Shown in pieces: positions 1 through 8,980 of a stretch of DNA of 64,000 nt. Where the stretch lies: assembly GCF_004114375.1 (NCBI RefSeq), contig NZ_CP034692.1, positions 682,001 through 746,000 on the forward strand. Reading direction: 5' to 3'. The notes under the pieces are model-generated. The model did no database searches, had not been told where the DNA came from, and worked only from the letters and a program-made list of their open reading frames with translations. Position 1 is the stretch's first letter. Every line of letters begins with the position of its first letter. The translations under genes were made by a program, and so were the position numbers. The stretch comes from Halorubrum sp. BOL3-1 (GTDB lineage Archaea; Halobacteriota; Halobacteria; Halobacteriales; Haloferacaceae).

Positions 1-385
1 CCGCACCCTTCGTCGAGAGCCGGCCCTCGGACAGCAGAAGGCCGGCGAACACCGGCGTCAAGATCGGATTGAGGCTGAACACGACGGCGGCCACGCCGCT
101 GGTGACGTGCTGTTGGCCGACGAACAGCAGCGCGTTCGTGAGGCCGATGACGAGCACGCCGGTCGCGAGGATGCCGACGGCGTCGCCCGCCGTCCGCGGC
201 CGCAGGTCCGACCGCGACAGCTTCGTCGCGGCGAAGGCGGCGAGCACGACCGCGCCGATGTCGAACCGGACCGCGACGAAGAACAGCGGCGGGAGGTGTG
301 CGAGGCCGGCCTTCGCGGCGACGAACGTCCCGCCGAAGAGGAGCGCCGACACGGCGAACAACAGACCGCTACGTCGCGTGAACAC
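1..385 (-). CDS. EamA/DMT-family membrane transporter (C-terminus beyond window)
   Basis: N-terminal part of a drug/metabolite-transporter superfamily permease, reading leftwards out of the window. The visible 128 residues form about four hydrophobic helices. The order is typical of one EamA repeat: a first helix with FGGTFVAAKAGL, a short loop with VRFDIGAVVL, and a helix pair ending FSLNPILTPVFAGLLLSEGR. The proline-rich helix followed by an E-G-R loop is characteristic of EamA domains. I start it at the GTG ending at 385 because an in-frame TGA lies two codons upstream. The substrate cannot be told from sequence. Confidence 0.8.
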   Translation of the reverse strand, partial: MFTRRSGLLFAVSALLFGGTFVAAKAGLAHLPPLFFVAVRFDIGAVVLAAFAATKLSRSDLRPRTAGDAVGILATGVLVIGLTNALLFVGQQHVTSGVAAVVFSLNPILTPVFAGLLLSEGRLSTKGA

Positions 386-626
386 GTGTCAGTCCACCGT
401 GACGGTTCTTTCGCGGGTTCGGTCGGCGGGCGTGGAGGCGGCTATCATGGTAGTACGAAGGGTCTAGACCCGTATAACGGATCTCGGAAAGGATTCCGAG
501 ACGAGAAACTCACGGGGGTCGCGACAGCCGATCACGGCGTGAAACAGTTTCTCGGCGGGGGGTCGTCCGGTCGCGATCCCGACGAACGAGCGAAGTCTGT
601 TTCCCGCCACGCCCGTTACGCGTGGT

Positions 627-1421
627 ATGGACGCGCCGATCGAGGGGATCGAGTTCCTCGCCCGTTCGAAAAACCGGGTCGAAGTGTTGCGGCTGGTGGC
701 GGCGGAGCCGCGCACCCGGGCGAGCCTCGCCCGCACCACCGGCGCGTCGCAGGCGACGCTCGGGCGGATCCTTGAGGACTTCACCGACCGCTCGTGGGTC
801 AGGCGCGATCCCGACGGGTACGTCGCGACGGCCACGGGCGAGCTCGTCGCCGACGCCGTCGGCGACCTGCTATCGGTACTCGAGACGGAGAATCGGCTGC
901 GGGGCGTGGTCGGGTACCTCCCGGAGGCGGAGTTGGGCTTCGACCTGCGTGAACTCGCCGACGCGACCGTCGCGGTGCCGACCCCCACGCACCCGAGCGC
1001 CCCGCTCCAGCGGGTCATCGACGCGATGGAGCGCGCCGACACGCTTCGGGCGTTCTCGCACGCGCTCAACGAACAGAGCCTGTCGACGGCGCTGTCTCGG
1101 GTTCAGTCCGGGGACCTAGTCTTCAAGACCGTCCTCTCGGAGAGCGCCATCGAAGCGCTCGCGGCCGAGGACGCACTCTGGGGTCGCCTGCGTGACCTGA
1201 CCGCAGAGGACGGCGCCGAGGTCCGCGTCCGCCGGGCCGACATCCCGCTCGCCGTGACCGTGGCCGACGGGACCGTCTCGGTACTCGTCCGCGACGAGCA
1301 CGGCGTCTTGCGGGCCTCGCTCCACACCGACGCGGAAGCGGTGAGGGGCTGGGCCGACGACCGGTTCGAGCGCTACTGGGAGGGAGCGACGCCATTCGAC
1401 CCCGCGGCGTTCGAGCGTTGA
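627..1421 (+). CDS. winged-helix regulator, FilR1-like middle domain
   Basis: A 264-residue DNA-binding protein. Residues about 1-75 form a winged helix (recognition-helix region TTGASQATLGRILEDF, then the wing RRDPDGYVATATG). The rest is an alpha/beta sensor domain resembling the PF08350 'methanogenesis regulator FilR1 middle domain' found in many haloarchaeal regulators. The start gives the usual short N-terminus (MDAPIEGIEFLARSKNR). It is divergent from the EamA gene, so it may control it, but the 240-bp gap shows no clear operator. Family assignment is from recalled motif order; the ligand is unknown. Confidence 0.75.
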   Translation: MDAPIEGIEFLARSKNRVEVLRLVAAEPRTRASLARTTGASQATLGRILEDFTDRSWVRRDPDGYVATATGELVADAVGDLLSVLETENRLRGVVGYLPEAELGFDLRELADATVAVPTPTHPSAPLQRVIDAMERADTLRAFSHALNEQSLSTALSRVQSGDLVFKTVLSESAIEALAAEDALWGRLRDLTAEDGAEVRVRRADIPLAVTVADGTVSVLVRDEHGVLRASLHTDAEAVRGWADDRFERYWEGATPFDPAAFER

Positions 1422-1796
1422 GCTGACGCGCCGCGTGCCGTCGAGCGCGCGGGCGGACTAGCTCAGCCGTTTCCGCAGACTAGCCAGTCGACCTCTCACC
1501 CCGTCCGCTGTCCGTGAGTGACGATTCCGTCCGGTAAGCCGTGTGGTTCCAGCGATTTTCAAGGACCACGACTACGAATTCCGAGAGCGGTACCGTTCGG
1601 ACGGGAGTGCCGTCGTTGGGTCGCGCTGTGGTTCCGGGATCCGACCCGAAACTGTGAGATCACAGAGACTCAATTTAATATAGCGACATACGATACACAT
1701 ATCGCGCTCGCCACACTAATCTGTTGCTAAAGAGGCAACAAATTACTCGGCAGGCCCGTCGAACTCCGGAATAATTACCCCCACGCCCGCGCAGCG
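1422..1796. other. intergenic region, no gene seen
   Basis: The first 240 bases are GC-rich and lack a convincing reading frame. From about 1670 the sequence becomes AT-rich (TTTAATATAGCGACATACG) and probably carries the promoter of the downstream hydrolase. No RNA gene or repeat was recognised. Confidence 0.4.
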
Positions 1797-2636
1797 ATGC
1801 TCATGGTCGACTCCGACTGGGGCGACTGGCTGCCGCGCGCGGTGGCCGACGCCGACCCCGACACGGTGGCGCTGTGGTATCTCGGCTGTAACGGCTTCGC
1901 GATCAAGGGCAGCGAGGGGACCGTCTTCTGGATCGACCCGTACGTCGGGACTGGCGACCCCCCGCGAACGATTCGGATGATTCCGATCCCGTTCGATCCC
2001 GACGACGTCGACGTCGCGGACGCGGTGCTGGCGACCCACGAACACACCGACCACGTCCACGGTCCCTCGCAGGCGCCGATTCTGGCGAACACCGACGCCG
2101 ACTTCGTCGCCCCGGACGACTCGCTCGCGGTCGCGCGCGAGGCGGAGCGGTGGACCGACGAATACGCGGTCGACGGGGCCGCTTTCACCGAAGTGCGAGA
2201 GGGCGACGAGCTGCGGATCGGTGAGTTCACCATTCACGTCGTCGAGACGCACGACCCGGACGCCACCCACCCGGTCGGCTACGTGGTCGAACACCGGGCG
2301 GGAACGGTGTTCCACGCGGGCGACAGCAAGCCGTCCGACTCGTTCAGGAGTCTCGCAGAGCGGTTCGACATCGACATCGGTATCCTCGCGTTCGGTTCCG
2401 AGGGCACGGTCCCAGACAAGGAGACGGACGAACCGGTCCGCACGAAGTGGTACAGCGACGAGAACGAGGTCGCCCGGGCGGCCGCCGACCTCGGACTCGA
2501 CCGGTTAGTGCCGACCCACTGGGACATGTGGAAGGGGCTGACCGCCGACCCGACCGCGCTCCACGGCCACGTCCGGAGCTACGAGTCACCGAACCGGCTG
2601 GATATCGTCGAGATCGGCGACCGAATCGACCTGTAG
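1797..2636 (+). CDS. MBL-fold metal-dependent hydrolase, UlaG-like
   Basis: Cytoplasmic metallo-beta-lactamase-fold hydrolase of 279 residues. The metal-binding motif THEHTDHVHG (about residue 80) is the HxHxDH signature. A later HAGDS supplies the bridging aspartate, and a C-terminal PTHWDMWKG supplies the last histidine. The N-terminal YLGCNGFAIKGSEGTVFWIDPY matches the UlaG (L-ascorbate-6-phosphate lactonase) branch rather than RNase Z or beta-CASP enzymes. A second ATG lies two codons in (1803). The true substrate is not evident; no sugar-use genes are nearby. Confidence 0.85.
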   Translation: MLMVDSDWGDWLPRAVADADPDTVALWYLGCNGFAIKGSEGTVFWIDPYVGTGDPPRTIRMIPIPFDPDDVDVADAVLATHEHTDHVHGPSQAPILANTDADFVAPDDSLAVAREAERWTDEYAVDGAAFTEVREGDELRIGEFTIHVVETHDPDATHPVGYVVEHRAGTVFHAGDSKPSDSFRSLAERFDIDIGILAFGSEGTVPDKETDEPVRTKWYSDENEVARAAADLGLDRLVPTHWDMWKGLTADPTALHGHVRSYESPNRLDIVEIGDRIDL

Positions 2637-2730
2637 ACGGGAGTCGAGCGGCCGTTTTCGCGGTGTTTCGGTTATCAACCACGAAACGCGGCCCGTGGAA
2701 TTTAAGCCCCTGCTCCGGGACCGTGCGGGT

Positions 2731-4539
2731 ATGAGCGAACGGACGGCGGAGGCGGCCACGACCGTCGACGAGGACGGCATCCGCGTCGAGAAATCCTTCA
2801 CGGACGACGCGTTCCCCGTGCCCGCGGTGAGGTACACCCTCTCTTCACACCGCGAGGACCCCGTACGGGTGCGTATCGTCGACCGGATCCCAGAGTCATT
2901 TCCGATGGACCAGGTGGGGTTCCACCCGGAGTACGAAAGCGAAAATTGGACGGCGTACAAGGACCACCGCGTGGAGTTCGAACGGGTGATAGAACCCGAC
3001 GAGACCGTCGAGACGGTGTTCGGGATCCGCGACGAGGACCCCGACCTCGACGGCTTCCTCGGGACGCCGGTCATCGAACACGTGCCTGTTGGCGAGGAGA
3101 TCGAAGACGTCCTCGGCGCCGGCGACACGGACGCGGTCCGCGAGGTGCTCTCGGGCGACCGCGCGACGCTTCCCGGCATGGCGGAAGACGACGATCCGTT
3201 ACCCGAAGACCCCGCAAAAGAAGCGGATGAGGCGTCTGCGACCGGAGATACCGACGCGGATACCGTCTCGGAGGAGGGGGCGGACGCCGAGATGGAGCCG
3301 GAGACCGACGTAGACGGCCGCGAACCGGAAACCGACGCTCCGGAGCCCCGAGCGGTTACCGACGACGGCACGGTCGCCATGACCCCACACGAGGGTGCGC
3401 CGCTCGGGTCTGTCGACGAGACGAACGCCGAGTCTGGATTCGGCTCGGACGCCATCGACGAGCCGGATAAACCGCCCGAAGTCGACGATATAAACGCTGA
3501 AGCGACCGTTACGGACGAATCTGAGGGTCCCGGCGACGAACCGTCGGAAGACGACGAGGAGACCGACGCCGCCGCGGCCCTCCCCGGCGAGGGAGGCCTC
3601 GCGGCCGCGCTGGCAGCCGAAATCCGGACCGGTGCGGCCGACGAGGAGGACATCGCAACCATAGACGAGGCGTTCGACGCGGCCGTGCCGCGCAGCGTCG
3701 ACGTGCGGATCGCTCGCCTCCAGTCGAGCGTGGCCGACATCGAGGCGTACGCCGACGCGCTCGCGGAGTTCATCGACGGCGAGGGGACCGCCCGGGAAAT
3801 TCTCGACGGAATCGACAACCGGGTCGACGCCGTCGAGTCCGAGGTCTCCACGCTCGACGACCGTCTCGACGACGCGGACGACGAGCGCCAGGCGATCGAG
3901 TCAGACGTCGTCCGCGTCGATTCCGCGGTCGACTCCGCCTCGGACGCGGTCGGCGCGGTCGAAGAACGGGTCGACGCGGTCGAGGGCGACGTTCGCGACG
4001 TAGAAGGCGACATCGACGCGGTCGAGGGCGACGTTCGCGACGTAGAAGGCGACATCGACGCGGTCGAAGGCGAGGTCGCGTCCGTCGACGAGGCGGTCGG
4101 TTCGGTCCGAGACGCCGTCTCGGCGGTCGAGGGCGATGTCGACGATCTCGGCGCCGACCTCGACCGGGTCGAGGGCGAAGCCGAGGCCGTCGCGGAGACG
4201 GTCGACGACCTGGGGGACGACGTCGAGACGCTGTACGAGGAGGTCGACAGGGCGGCCGAGCGCGCCGAGAACGCCGAGAATCGGGCGGGAGAGGCCGAAG
4301 ACCGAGCCGACGACACAGCGGACCGCGTCGACGACGTGGAGTCCGATCTCGACCGGTTCGACGAGGAGTTCGACGACCTGTGGGGCGACCTCGCGGAGGT
4401 CGACACGCGGATCACGGACATCGAAGGCCGGCTCGGGGAGGACCTCGACGACGTGGCCGCCGAGTTGGACGACATCAACGACCACCTCGACGAACTCGAC
4501 GAGTTCCGTACCCGTCTCAACGAAGCGTTCGGTCCGTAG
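2731..4539 (+). CDS. acidic protein with long coiled coil, function unknown
   Basis: A 602-residue protein starting at the ATG at 2731; an upstream in-frame ATG exists, but 2731 gives the sensible N-terminus MSERTAEAATTV. Residues about 10-145 form a beta-rich domain (RYTLSSHREDPVRVRI, EYESENWTAYKDHRVEFERV). Residues about 150-310 are a low-complexity linker of Asp, Glu and Ala. From about 325 to the end the sequence is heptad-like (VDAVESEVSTLDDRLDDAD), i.e. an extended coiled coil. No enzyme or membrane motif is visible. It resembles haloarchaeal proteins of unknown role. The coil contains an exact 42-bp tandem duplication at 3979-4062. Confidence 0.75.
   Translation: MSERTAEAATTVDEDGIRVEKSFTDDAFPVPAVRYTLSSHREDPVRVRIVDRIPESFPMDQVGFHPEYESENWTAYKDHRVEFERVIEPDETVETVFGIRDEDPDLDGFLGTPVIEHVPVGEEIEDVLGAGDTDAVREVLSGDRATLPGMAEDDDPLPEDPAKEADEASATGDTDADTVSEEGADAEMEPETDVDGREPETDAPEPRAVTDDGTVAMTPHEGAPLGSVDETNAESGFGSDAIDEPDKPPEVDDINAEATVTDESEGPGDEPSEDDEETDAAAALPGEGGLAAALAAEIRTGAADEEDIATIDEAFDAAVPRSVDVRIARLQSSVADIEAYADALAEFIDGEGTAREILDGIDNRVDAVESEVSTLDDRLDDADDERQAIESDVVRVDSAVDSASDAVGAVEERVDAVEGDVRDVEGDIDAVEGDVRDVEGDIDAVEGEVASVDEAVGSVRDAVSAVEGDVDDLGADLDRVEGEAEAVAETVDDLGDDVETLYEEVDRAAERAENAENRAGEAEDRADDTADRVDDVESDLDRFDEEFDDLWGDLAEVDTRITDIEGRLGEDLDDVAAELDDINDHLDELDEFRTRLNEAFGP
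3979..4062 (+). repeat. exact 42-bp tandem duplication inside the coiled-coil gene
   Basis: Two identical, adjacent 42-base units (3979-4020 and 4021-4062) encode two copies of VEGDVRDVEGDIDA. The length is 14 codons, exactly two heptads, so the duplication lengthens the coil without breaking frame or heptad phase. Synonymous positions are identical too, which suggests a recent slippage event. Confidence 0.95.
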
Positions 4540-4646
4540 ATCGGGACCGGCGTCGATATGCGACGGATCCGGAGTTCCGGTTTCCGTTCTCGCCCGATCG
4601 GTCCGAAAACGCAACCCGTTTTACGCACGCGGCCACAGATACGCCA

Positions 4647-5552
4647 ATGACTGACCCGGCTCCGGTCGCCGTCCCTCGCAAGGGACGCCCGCTCGAAGCG
4701 GTCTTAGAGCGGATCGCGGCCGTTTCGGACGACGACCACCTCGACCGGCTCGCGGACAGCGTGAGTAACACGCTCCGGTACGAGAAGGCCGTCACCAAGG
4801 GGGCGGTCGACGCCGACGGCGGACCGTACGAACGGTTGGCCGAGTACTCCGATCCCGTGACACCGGCGGAGCCGGAGTTCACGCTGCTGCGCGACGACCG
4901 GAACGGGAAACCCCGCCGGATCGTCTTCGACGCCGCCACGGTCGGGTTGGGCGACGTGACGGTCAAACTCGTCGGTCGCGAGGAGCCGTTTCGCGCGCTG
5001 CGAACGCACGAGTTCGCGCTCGGATTCGACTCCGCGGATCTCGTTTTGGAGGAGGTCGTCGAGATCAGAGACGCCGGTCTCGGAAACATCTCGGATGTCA
5101 ACGACCGGATCGACCCGGTCGACACCGACGTTCGCGTCGTGACCGGACTCGGAGACACGGTGTATCACACCCTGATGGGACGGGAAGACGAGCGTACCCC
5201 GGGAGCGGCGTTCGATCGCGCGCACCTCGACGCGTACGAGGGTCCGCTGTGTATCTCGCCGCGGTACGAACGGCTCGTCACCGCGGTGTTGGGAACCGAC
5301 GCGCTCGACGGCGTCGAATTCGTCTACCCCGACGCGGACGAGGAAGAAGAGGCCGCCATCGCCCGAGTCGGTCTCGGTGTGTACCTCACCGTCACCGGTT
5401 CGACCGCTCGCGAACACGGGCTTTCCGTCGGTGAACACCTCTTCCCTAGTGAGACCGTCCTCATGCGTAACGCGGCCGAGACGGACGAATCGGTGTCCCG
5501 CGTTCTCCGGAATCTCAAACGCGAGACCGCCGACTCTGAGATACGCGTCTGA
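4647..5552 (+). CDS. HisG-like (ATP phosphoribosyltransferase fold) paralogue
   Basis: A 301-residue protein. The N-terminal VAVPRKGRPLEAVLERI looks like the HisG opening (VPNKGRL), and the C-terminal VYLTVTGSTAREHGLSVGE aligns by eye with the HisG PRPP-binding signature DxxSTGTTLxxNGL. The acidic residue of that signature is Tyr here, and the middle diverges (LLRDDRNGKPRRIVFDAA), so histidine biosynthesis is doubtful. The ATG at 4647 is preferred over longer in-frame extensions, which run into the upstream gene. No his genes are nearby. It could be a HisZ-like non-catalytic relative or a new haloarchaeal family. Confidence 0.5.
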   Translation: MTDPAPVAVPRKGRPLEAVLERIAAVSDDDHLDRLADSVSNTLRYEKAVTKGAVDADGGPYERLAEYSDPVTPAEPEFTLLRDDRNGKPRRIVFDAATVGLGDVTVKLVGREEPFRALRTHEFALGFDSADLVLEEVVEIRDAGLGNISDVNDRIDPVDTDVRVVTGLGDTVYHTLMGREDERTPGAAFDRAHLDAYEGPLCISPRYERLVTAVLGTDALDGVEFVYPDADEEEEAAIARVGLGVYLTVTGSTAREHGLSVGEHLFPSETVLMRNAAETDESVSRVLRNLKRETADSEIRV

Positions 5553-5819
5553 TGCCGGATAGAATATAGCGGAATACACTATAATTGTCCGCGCTGAGAC
5601 GCAATTTGGTTCAATACGCGGTCGCTGAAGTCGTAAGTCAGATTTCGAGACAGCGAAGTCTCCGATACCTCTACCTCTCTTCGAGACCGGACCGCGTGAT
5701 GTCGAACGAATGAACTCGCGTGGCCGGTCGACAAGCATGGAGGGGGAACCGATCCGAAGCAAACGGACCGCGTAAAGCCGGATTGGTCTGGGTCACACTC
5801 ACTGGGTGTCTCAGACACA

Positions 5820-5944
5820 TATCCGGAAATATGGGATAGTTACTCTGGAAATAAGGTACTATATTTTGAGATATACTGTTCACTACGGTCGGATTATAGC
5901 ACTACAAACGAGTATAAGTGACCTTATCCGGAAATCTGGGATAG
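5820..5944 (+). promoter_or_regulatory. pair of 20-bp direct repeats upstream of the integrase operon
   Basis: TATCCGGAAATATGGGATAG at 5820-5839 recurs at 5925-5944 with one mismatch (19/20), and each copy is partly palindromic (ATCC...GGAT). The spacing of 105 bp is about ten helical turns. They lie in the 430-bp gap (5553-5982) before the small regulator and integrase. They could bind the regulator, the integrase or a host factor. I see no gene in this gap. Confidence 0.6.
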
Positions 5945-5982
5945 ATTGAAGTGAGTGACACGAGAACCCCCGTTCGAGAACG

Positions 5983-6363
5983 ATGGGAGGAGATCGGCAG
6001 TCGGTGAAGACGTACGTACCGACGGAACAGAAGGGCGTGTGGCGCGACCACGCCGACGAACTCGACATGTCGTTGAGCGAATTCGTCAGGACGATGGTTC
6101 AGGCCGGACGTAAGGGGTTCGTACCGAACGGGGCGACGGAGAGCGAGGGACCCGCTTCCGAACCGTCAGACCCTGGAGGTCGCGACCTCGAAACACGTGT
6201 CCACGCGGTTCTCGAATCGGGTCCCAGCTCGTGGGACGAACTCGTCCAAGCGGTCGTCGGTGACGTGGAAGACGAGTTGGAGGCGACGCTCGACGATCTC
6301 CAAGATCGCAACCGCGTTCGGTACAGCGGCCGAGACGGGGGGTACGTGTTAACCGATGAGTAG
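5983..6363 (+). CDS. DUF5805-like small DNA-binding protein beside the integrase
   Basis: A 126-residue protein with an N-terminal ribbon-helix-helix-like stretch (VKTYVPTEQKGVWRDHADELDMSLSEFVRTMV), a Ser/Pro/Gly linker, and a C-terminal winged-helix-like domain (SWDELVQAVVGDVEDELEATLDDLQDRNRVRY). This order and the overlap with an integrase fit the haloarchaeal DUF5805 family. Its stop overlaps the integrase start by 8 nt, so the two are probably co-translated. A role as excision/integration regulator is inferred from context only. Confidence 0.75.
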   Translation: MGGDRQSVKTYVPTEQKGVWRDHADELDMSLSEFVRTMVQAGRKGFVPNGATESEGPASEPSDPGGRDLETRVHAVLESGPSSWDELVQAVVGDVEDELEATLDDLQDRNRVRYSGRDGGYVLTDE

Positions 6364-7387
6364 CACGCGTGCGGCGGCCGACCCCGACGATCCGATCGGT
6401 TACTTTCTTGAGGACCTCACGTACCACGGGAAGACGAACCGAACCAGAGAGGCGTACGAACGCGTCCTACGGCGGTTCGAGTCGTTCCTCGACGACGCGG
6501 AACCGGGGTCCGCGACTCACCGCAACTGTATGTCGTTCGTTCACTCGCTTCGGGGCGACGTCGCCGACAGCACCGTCGCCACCTACGCGGCGTATCTCCA
6601 CCGGTTTTACGGGTATATGACGGAGGTAGGGACCTTCGACGGGAATCCGATGACGTTGGTGATGGAGGAGATGGACGAGACGGTCGACAAGGACCCCGCC
6701 CGTCGCGACATCTCGATTCCGGCGATGCGGTCGTTCGTCGCCGGCGTTCGCCATCCCCTCCATCGCGCGCTCGTGGTGATACTCCTGAAGACCGGAATGC
6801 GGGTGGGTGAGCTGTGTAACCTCGACTTGCGGGACGTGACGGTCACCGATCCGGAACTCAACGCGACGTACTCGCTCGGCGGTCGCCCGGCGCTGTCCGG
6901 ACGGCCGGATTCGCTGTTCGTGACCGCCGAGGCGACCGTCGGCGAGGAGTTGAACGGCGAGGTGCGGAGGGCCGCGAACAAGCGCAAGTGCGGGACCGTA
7001 ATCCCGGTTGACGACGAACTCCGTCGAACGCTGAAAGGCTGGCTCGCCGTTCGACCGGACTCGCCGTCGCCGGCAGAACCGCTGTTCGTCGGCACCGCGG
7101 AGGGGTGGGGCGAGCGGCTGGAACCGCAGGCGGTCAGACACGTCGTTGAGCGATACGCCCGCGAGGAGGGGTGGTATCGGACCGGCGGCGGCGCCGACGA
7201 GAACGTCACGCCGCACTACTTCCGGCACTTCTTTACGACGCACCTCCGGGACCGAACAGGCGACCGCGGCGTGGTAAAATACCTCCGCGGCGACGTCGCC
7301 GACGACGTGATCGACACGTACACCCACAACTGGGGAGATCAGGTGCGGGAAACCTACGAGGCGAACGTGTATCGTCTGCTAGTGTAG
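6356..7387 (+). CDS. tyrosine recombinase / integrase, XerC/D-like
   Basis: A 343-residue integrase. Residues about 10-110 form the SAM-like core-binding domain (YHGKTNRTREAYERVLRRF...ATYAAYLHRFYGYM). The catalytic domain follows, with the first arginine in LLKTGMRVGELCNL, the HxxR box in TPHYFRHFFTTHLRDR, and the C-terminal histidine in IDTYTHNWGD followed by the nucleophile region RETYEANVYRLLV. The length and residues are complete, so it should be active. It is the best marker that the following DNA is an integrated element, but I could not find matching att repeats or a tRNA target in this window. Confidence 0.92.
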   Translation: MSSTRAAADPDDPIGYFLEDLTYHGKTNRTREAYERVLRRFESFLDDAEPGSATHRNCMSFVHSLRGDVADSTVATYAAYLHRFYGYMTEVGTFDGNPMTLVMEEMDETVDKDPARRDISIPAMRSFVAGVRHPLHRALVVILLKTGMRVGELCNLDLRDVTVTDPELNATYSLGGRPALSGRPDSLFVTAEATVGEELNGEVRRAANKRKCGTVIPVDDELRRTLKGWLAVRPDSPSPAEPLFVGTAEGWGERLEPQAVRHVVERYAREEGWYRTGGGADENVTPHYFRHFFTTHLRDRTGDRGVVKYLRGDVADDVIDTYTHNWGDQVRETYEANVYRLLV

Positions 7388-7678
7388 CGTGTCGGAGGAC
7401 TGGTCTAATTCCGTTGTTATCTTAACAATGAGATTTTGGCCCGAAATCGAACACGTAAATTGTATATCGCTATATTAAAATCCCGGCCAATACTCTCCAC
7501 AGTTTCGGAGGGCGGACCAGTTTTGGGTTGAATCGGCATTAATTCGTGGTCCTCTCACCAATCAGGTGCCAACTTGGGGCCCTCTTGGTCGTATCCATCA
7601 GGCGAACGTGCGAAATTGCGTTGATTTTGACACTGTCGAGCAGGGTTGTCACTCACGAACGGCAGACTCAGCGAGGGT
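7388..7678. other. AT-rich intergenic region after the integrase
   Basis: About 290 bases with an AT-rich core near 7455-7490 (TTGTATATCGCTATATT). No reading frame or RNA recognised. It may contain one end of the decayed transposon that follows; I could not define terminal repeats. Confidence 0.4.
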
Positions 7679-8960
7679 TCAGCCGATCAGTCGTGCGGGA
7701 TCAACGCCGAGGCAACGTTCAACACACTCACCCGCAGTCAACACCGGGTACATGGTCCATCTCACCGTCGACGTCCGCTTTCAGCAGGAAGTCGGTGAGC
7801 CGCCAGATACTGTACAAGAGTACCGCGAACACGAAGCAGAACAACGAACGCGGTAGTCTTTCGAGGAGGTCTTGGCGAGAAAGTCACCTTTGATCGATTT
7901 GTACTCGCTCTCGATTTGCCACCGGCGACTATATCGTTTACAGAACGTCTCGGCCTCGTCGGGTCCGACTCGGAGATCCGTCGCGAAGACGGCCGTCCCC
8001 TCACCACCGTCGACGGCACGTACAGGAGCCGCATTGGATGCGATCCAGATTCCACATGGACAGAACCCGACTCAACAGCCACGTCTTAGTCGTCTTTTCT
8101 CCATTTGTTCATCCCGTTCAGAGCTGGAGACCCGCTTCGGAATGAGGTAGTTCACATCGAGGTTTGAGAGCGTCTGGAACACTTGTATCGAGTCAAACTC
8201 TCGATCACACAGCACTGTCTCGATTGGAACATGCTCTTTCGCTCGTCGAACGAGCCGTCACACAGTACGATGGATCTGATTCGACGGGTTCTCGTCCCAC
8301 TCAGAGCTCTCTCGAACCGGATCGACAGCCAAAATCAGCGGGATGTTCTGCCCGATGATCGAAAGCGTCGCAAATTTGAATGCTCGACCGTCTCTGTCCT
8401 TGGTCCCGCTGACCATCGGCATTCCTTCGACCTCTCGGTAATAGGGAATGGTTGTGATGTCGATCGCGGCCGTGACTGGACGCCGGAACGATGCTTCAGA
8501 GGCGATCACGGAGAGTAAGCGATCCGTCGTTCTGTTGAATCCGCTCACGAACTCTCCGGGATCGAATTGCTTGACTGCGCGGAGGTGGGTATCACCATGC
8601 GGTCCGTACTCTTCCCCGCGCCGATATTGGAAGCGAGTCGCTCCCTGCGCGGTTCCGCACCGAACCATCCCCATGAACGTCTGTAACTCGAAAAATTGCG
8701 TGTCTTCGTAAGAGGCGTTCGACGCCCGATCAGGGACCATCGCGCGAAAAGAGAGCGGCGCAGGATGCCACCGCTGGATACCCGTCTTCGATCGCGTCAA
8801 TCGAGTGGTCGAGGTTCTCGAACGCAATGACGAGGTCCGATACTCCGAGTTCGTTCCGGATGGCGATCCCGAGTTGGTACGCTTCGCACAAAGAGCGCAT
8901 TCGCAGATTCTCACCGCGAGCAGGGTCGTCAAAACCGTTCATCGGGTTGCTGAGGTGGAG
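7679..8960 (-). pseudogene. decayed DDE transposase
   Basis: Remains of a roughly 430-residue insertion-sequence transposase spread over shifting frames on the minus strand. The N-terminal part (MRSLCEAYQLGIAIRNELGVSDLVIAF...) ends near 8730 and the frame shifts. The middle (DPGEFVSGFNRTTDRLLSVIAS...PVTAAIDITTIPYY) runs to an in-frame TGA at 8258-8260. The same frame then continues with ETVLCDREFDSIQVF, a DDE-type second acidic block. The C-terminus has the typical W-x-IE-x-EYKSIKGDFLAKTSS motif, with a further shift near 7745. It abuts the 3' end of nosL at 8981. Family resemblance is to haloarchaeal IS4-type transposases; I could not place it in a named IS. Confidence 0.75.
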
Positions 8961-8980
8961 ATGGGGGTGAAGAGGCTGAC

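Noticed and set aside
3979-4062. Tandem repeat considered as the start of a CRISPR array
   Set aside because: Only two directly adjacent units, no spacers, and both are in-frame heptads of a coiled coil.
2586-4628. Long minus-strand open frame (680 codons) opposite the coiled-coil gene
   Set aside because: Its translation is Ser/Arg-rich and basic, unlike haloarchaeal proteins; the plus-strand gene explains the open frame through biased third positions.
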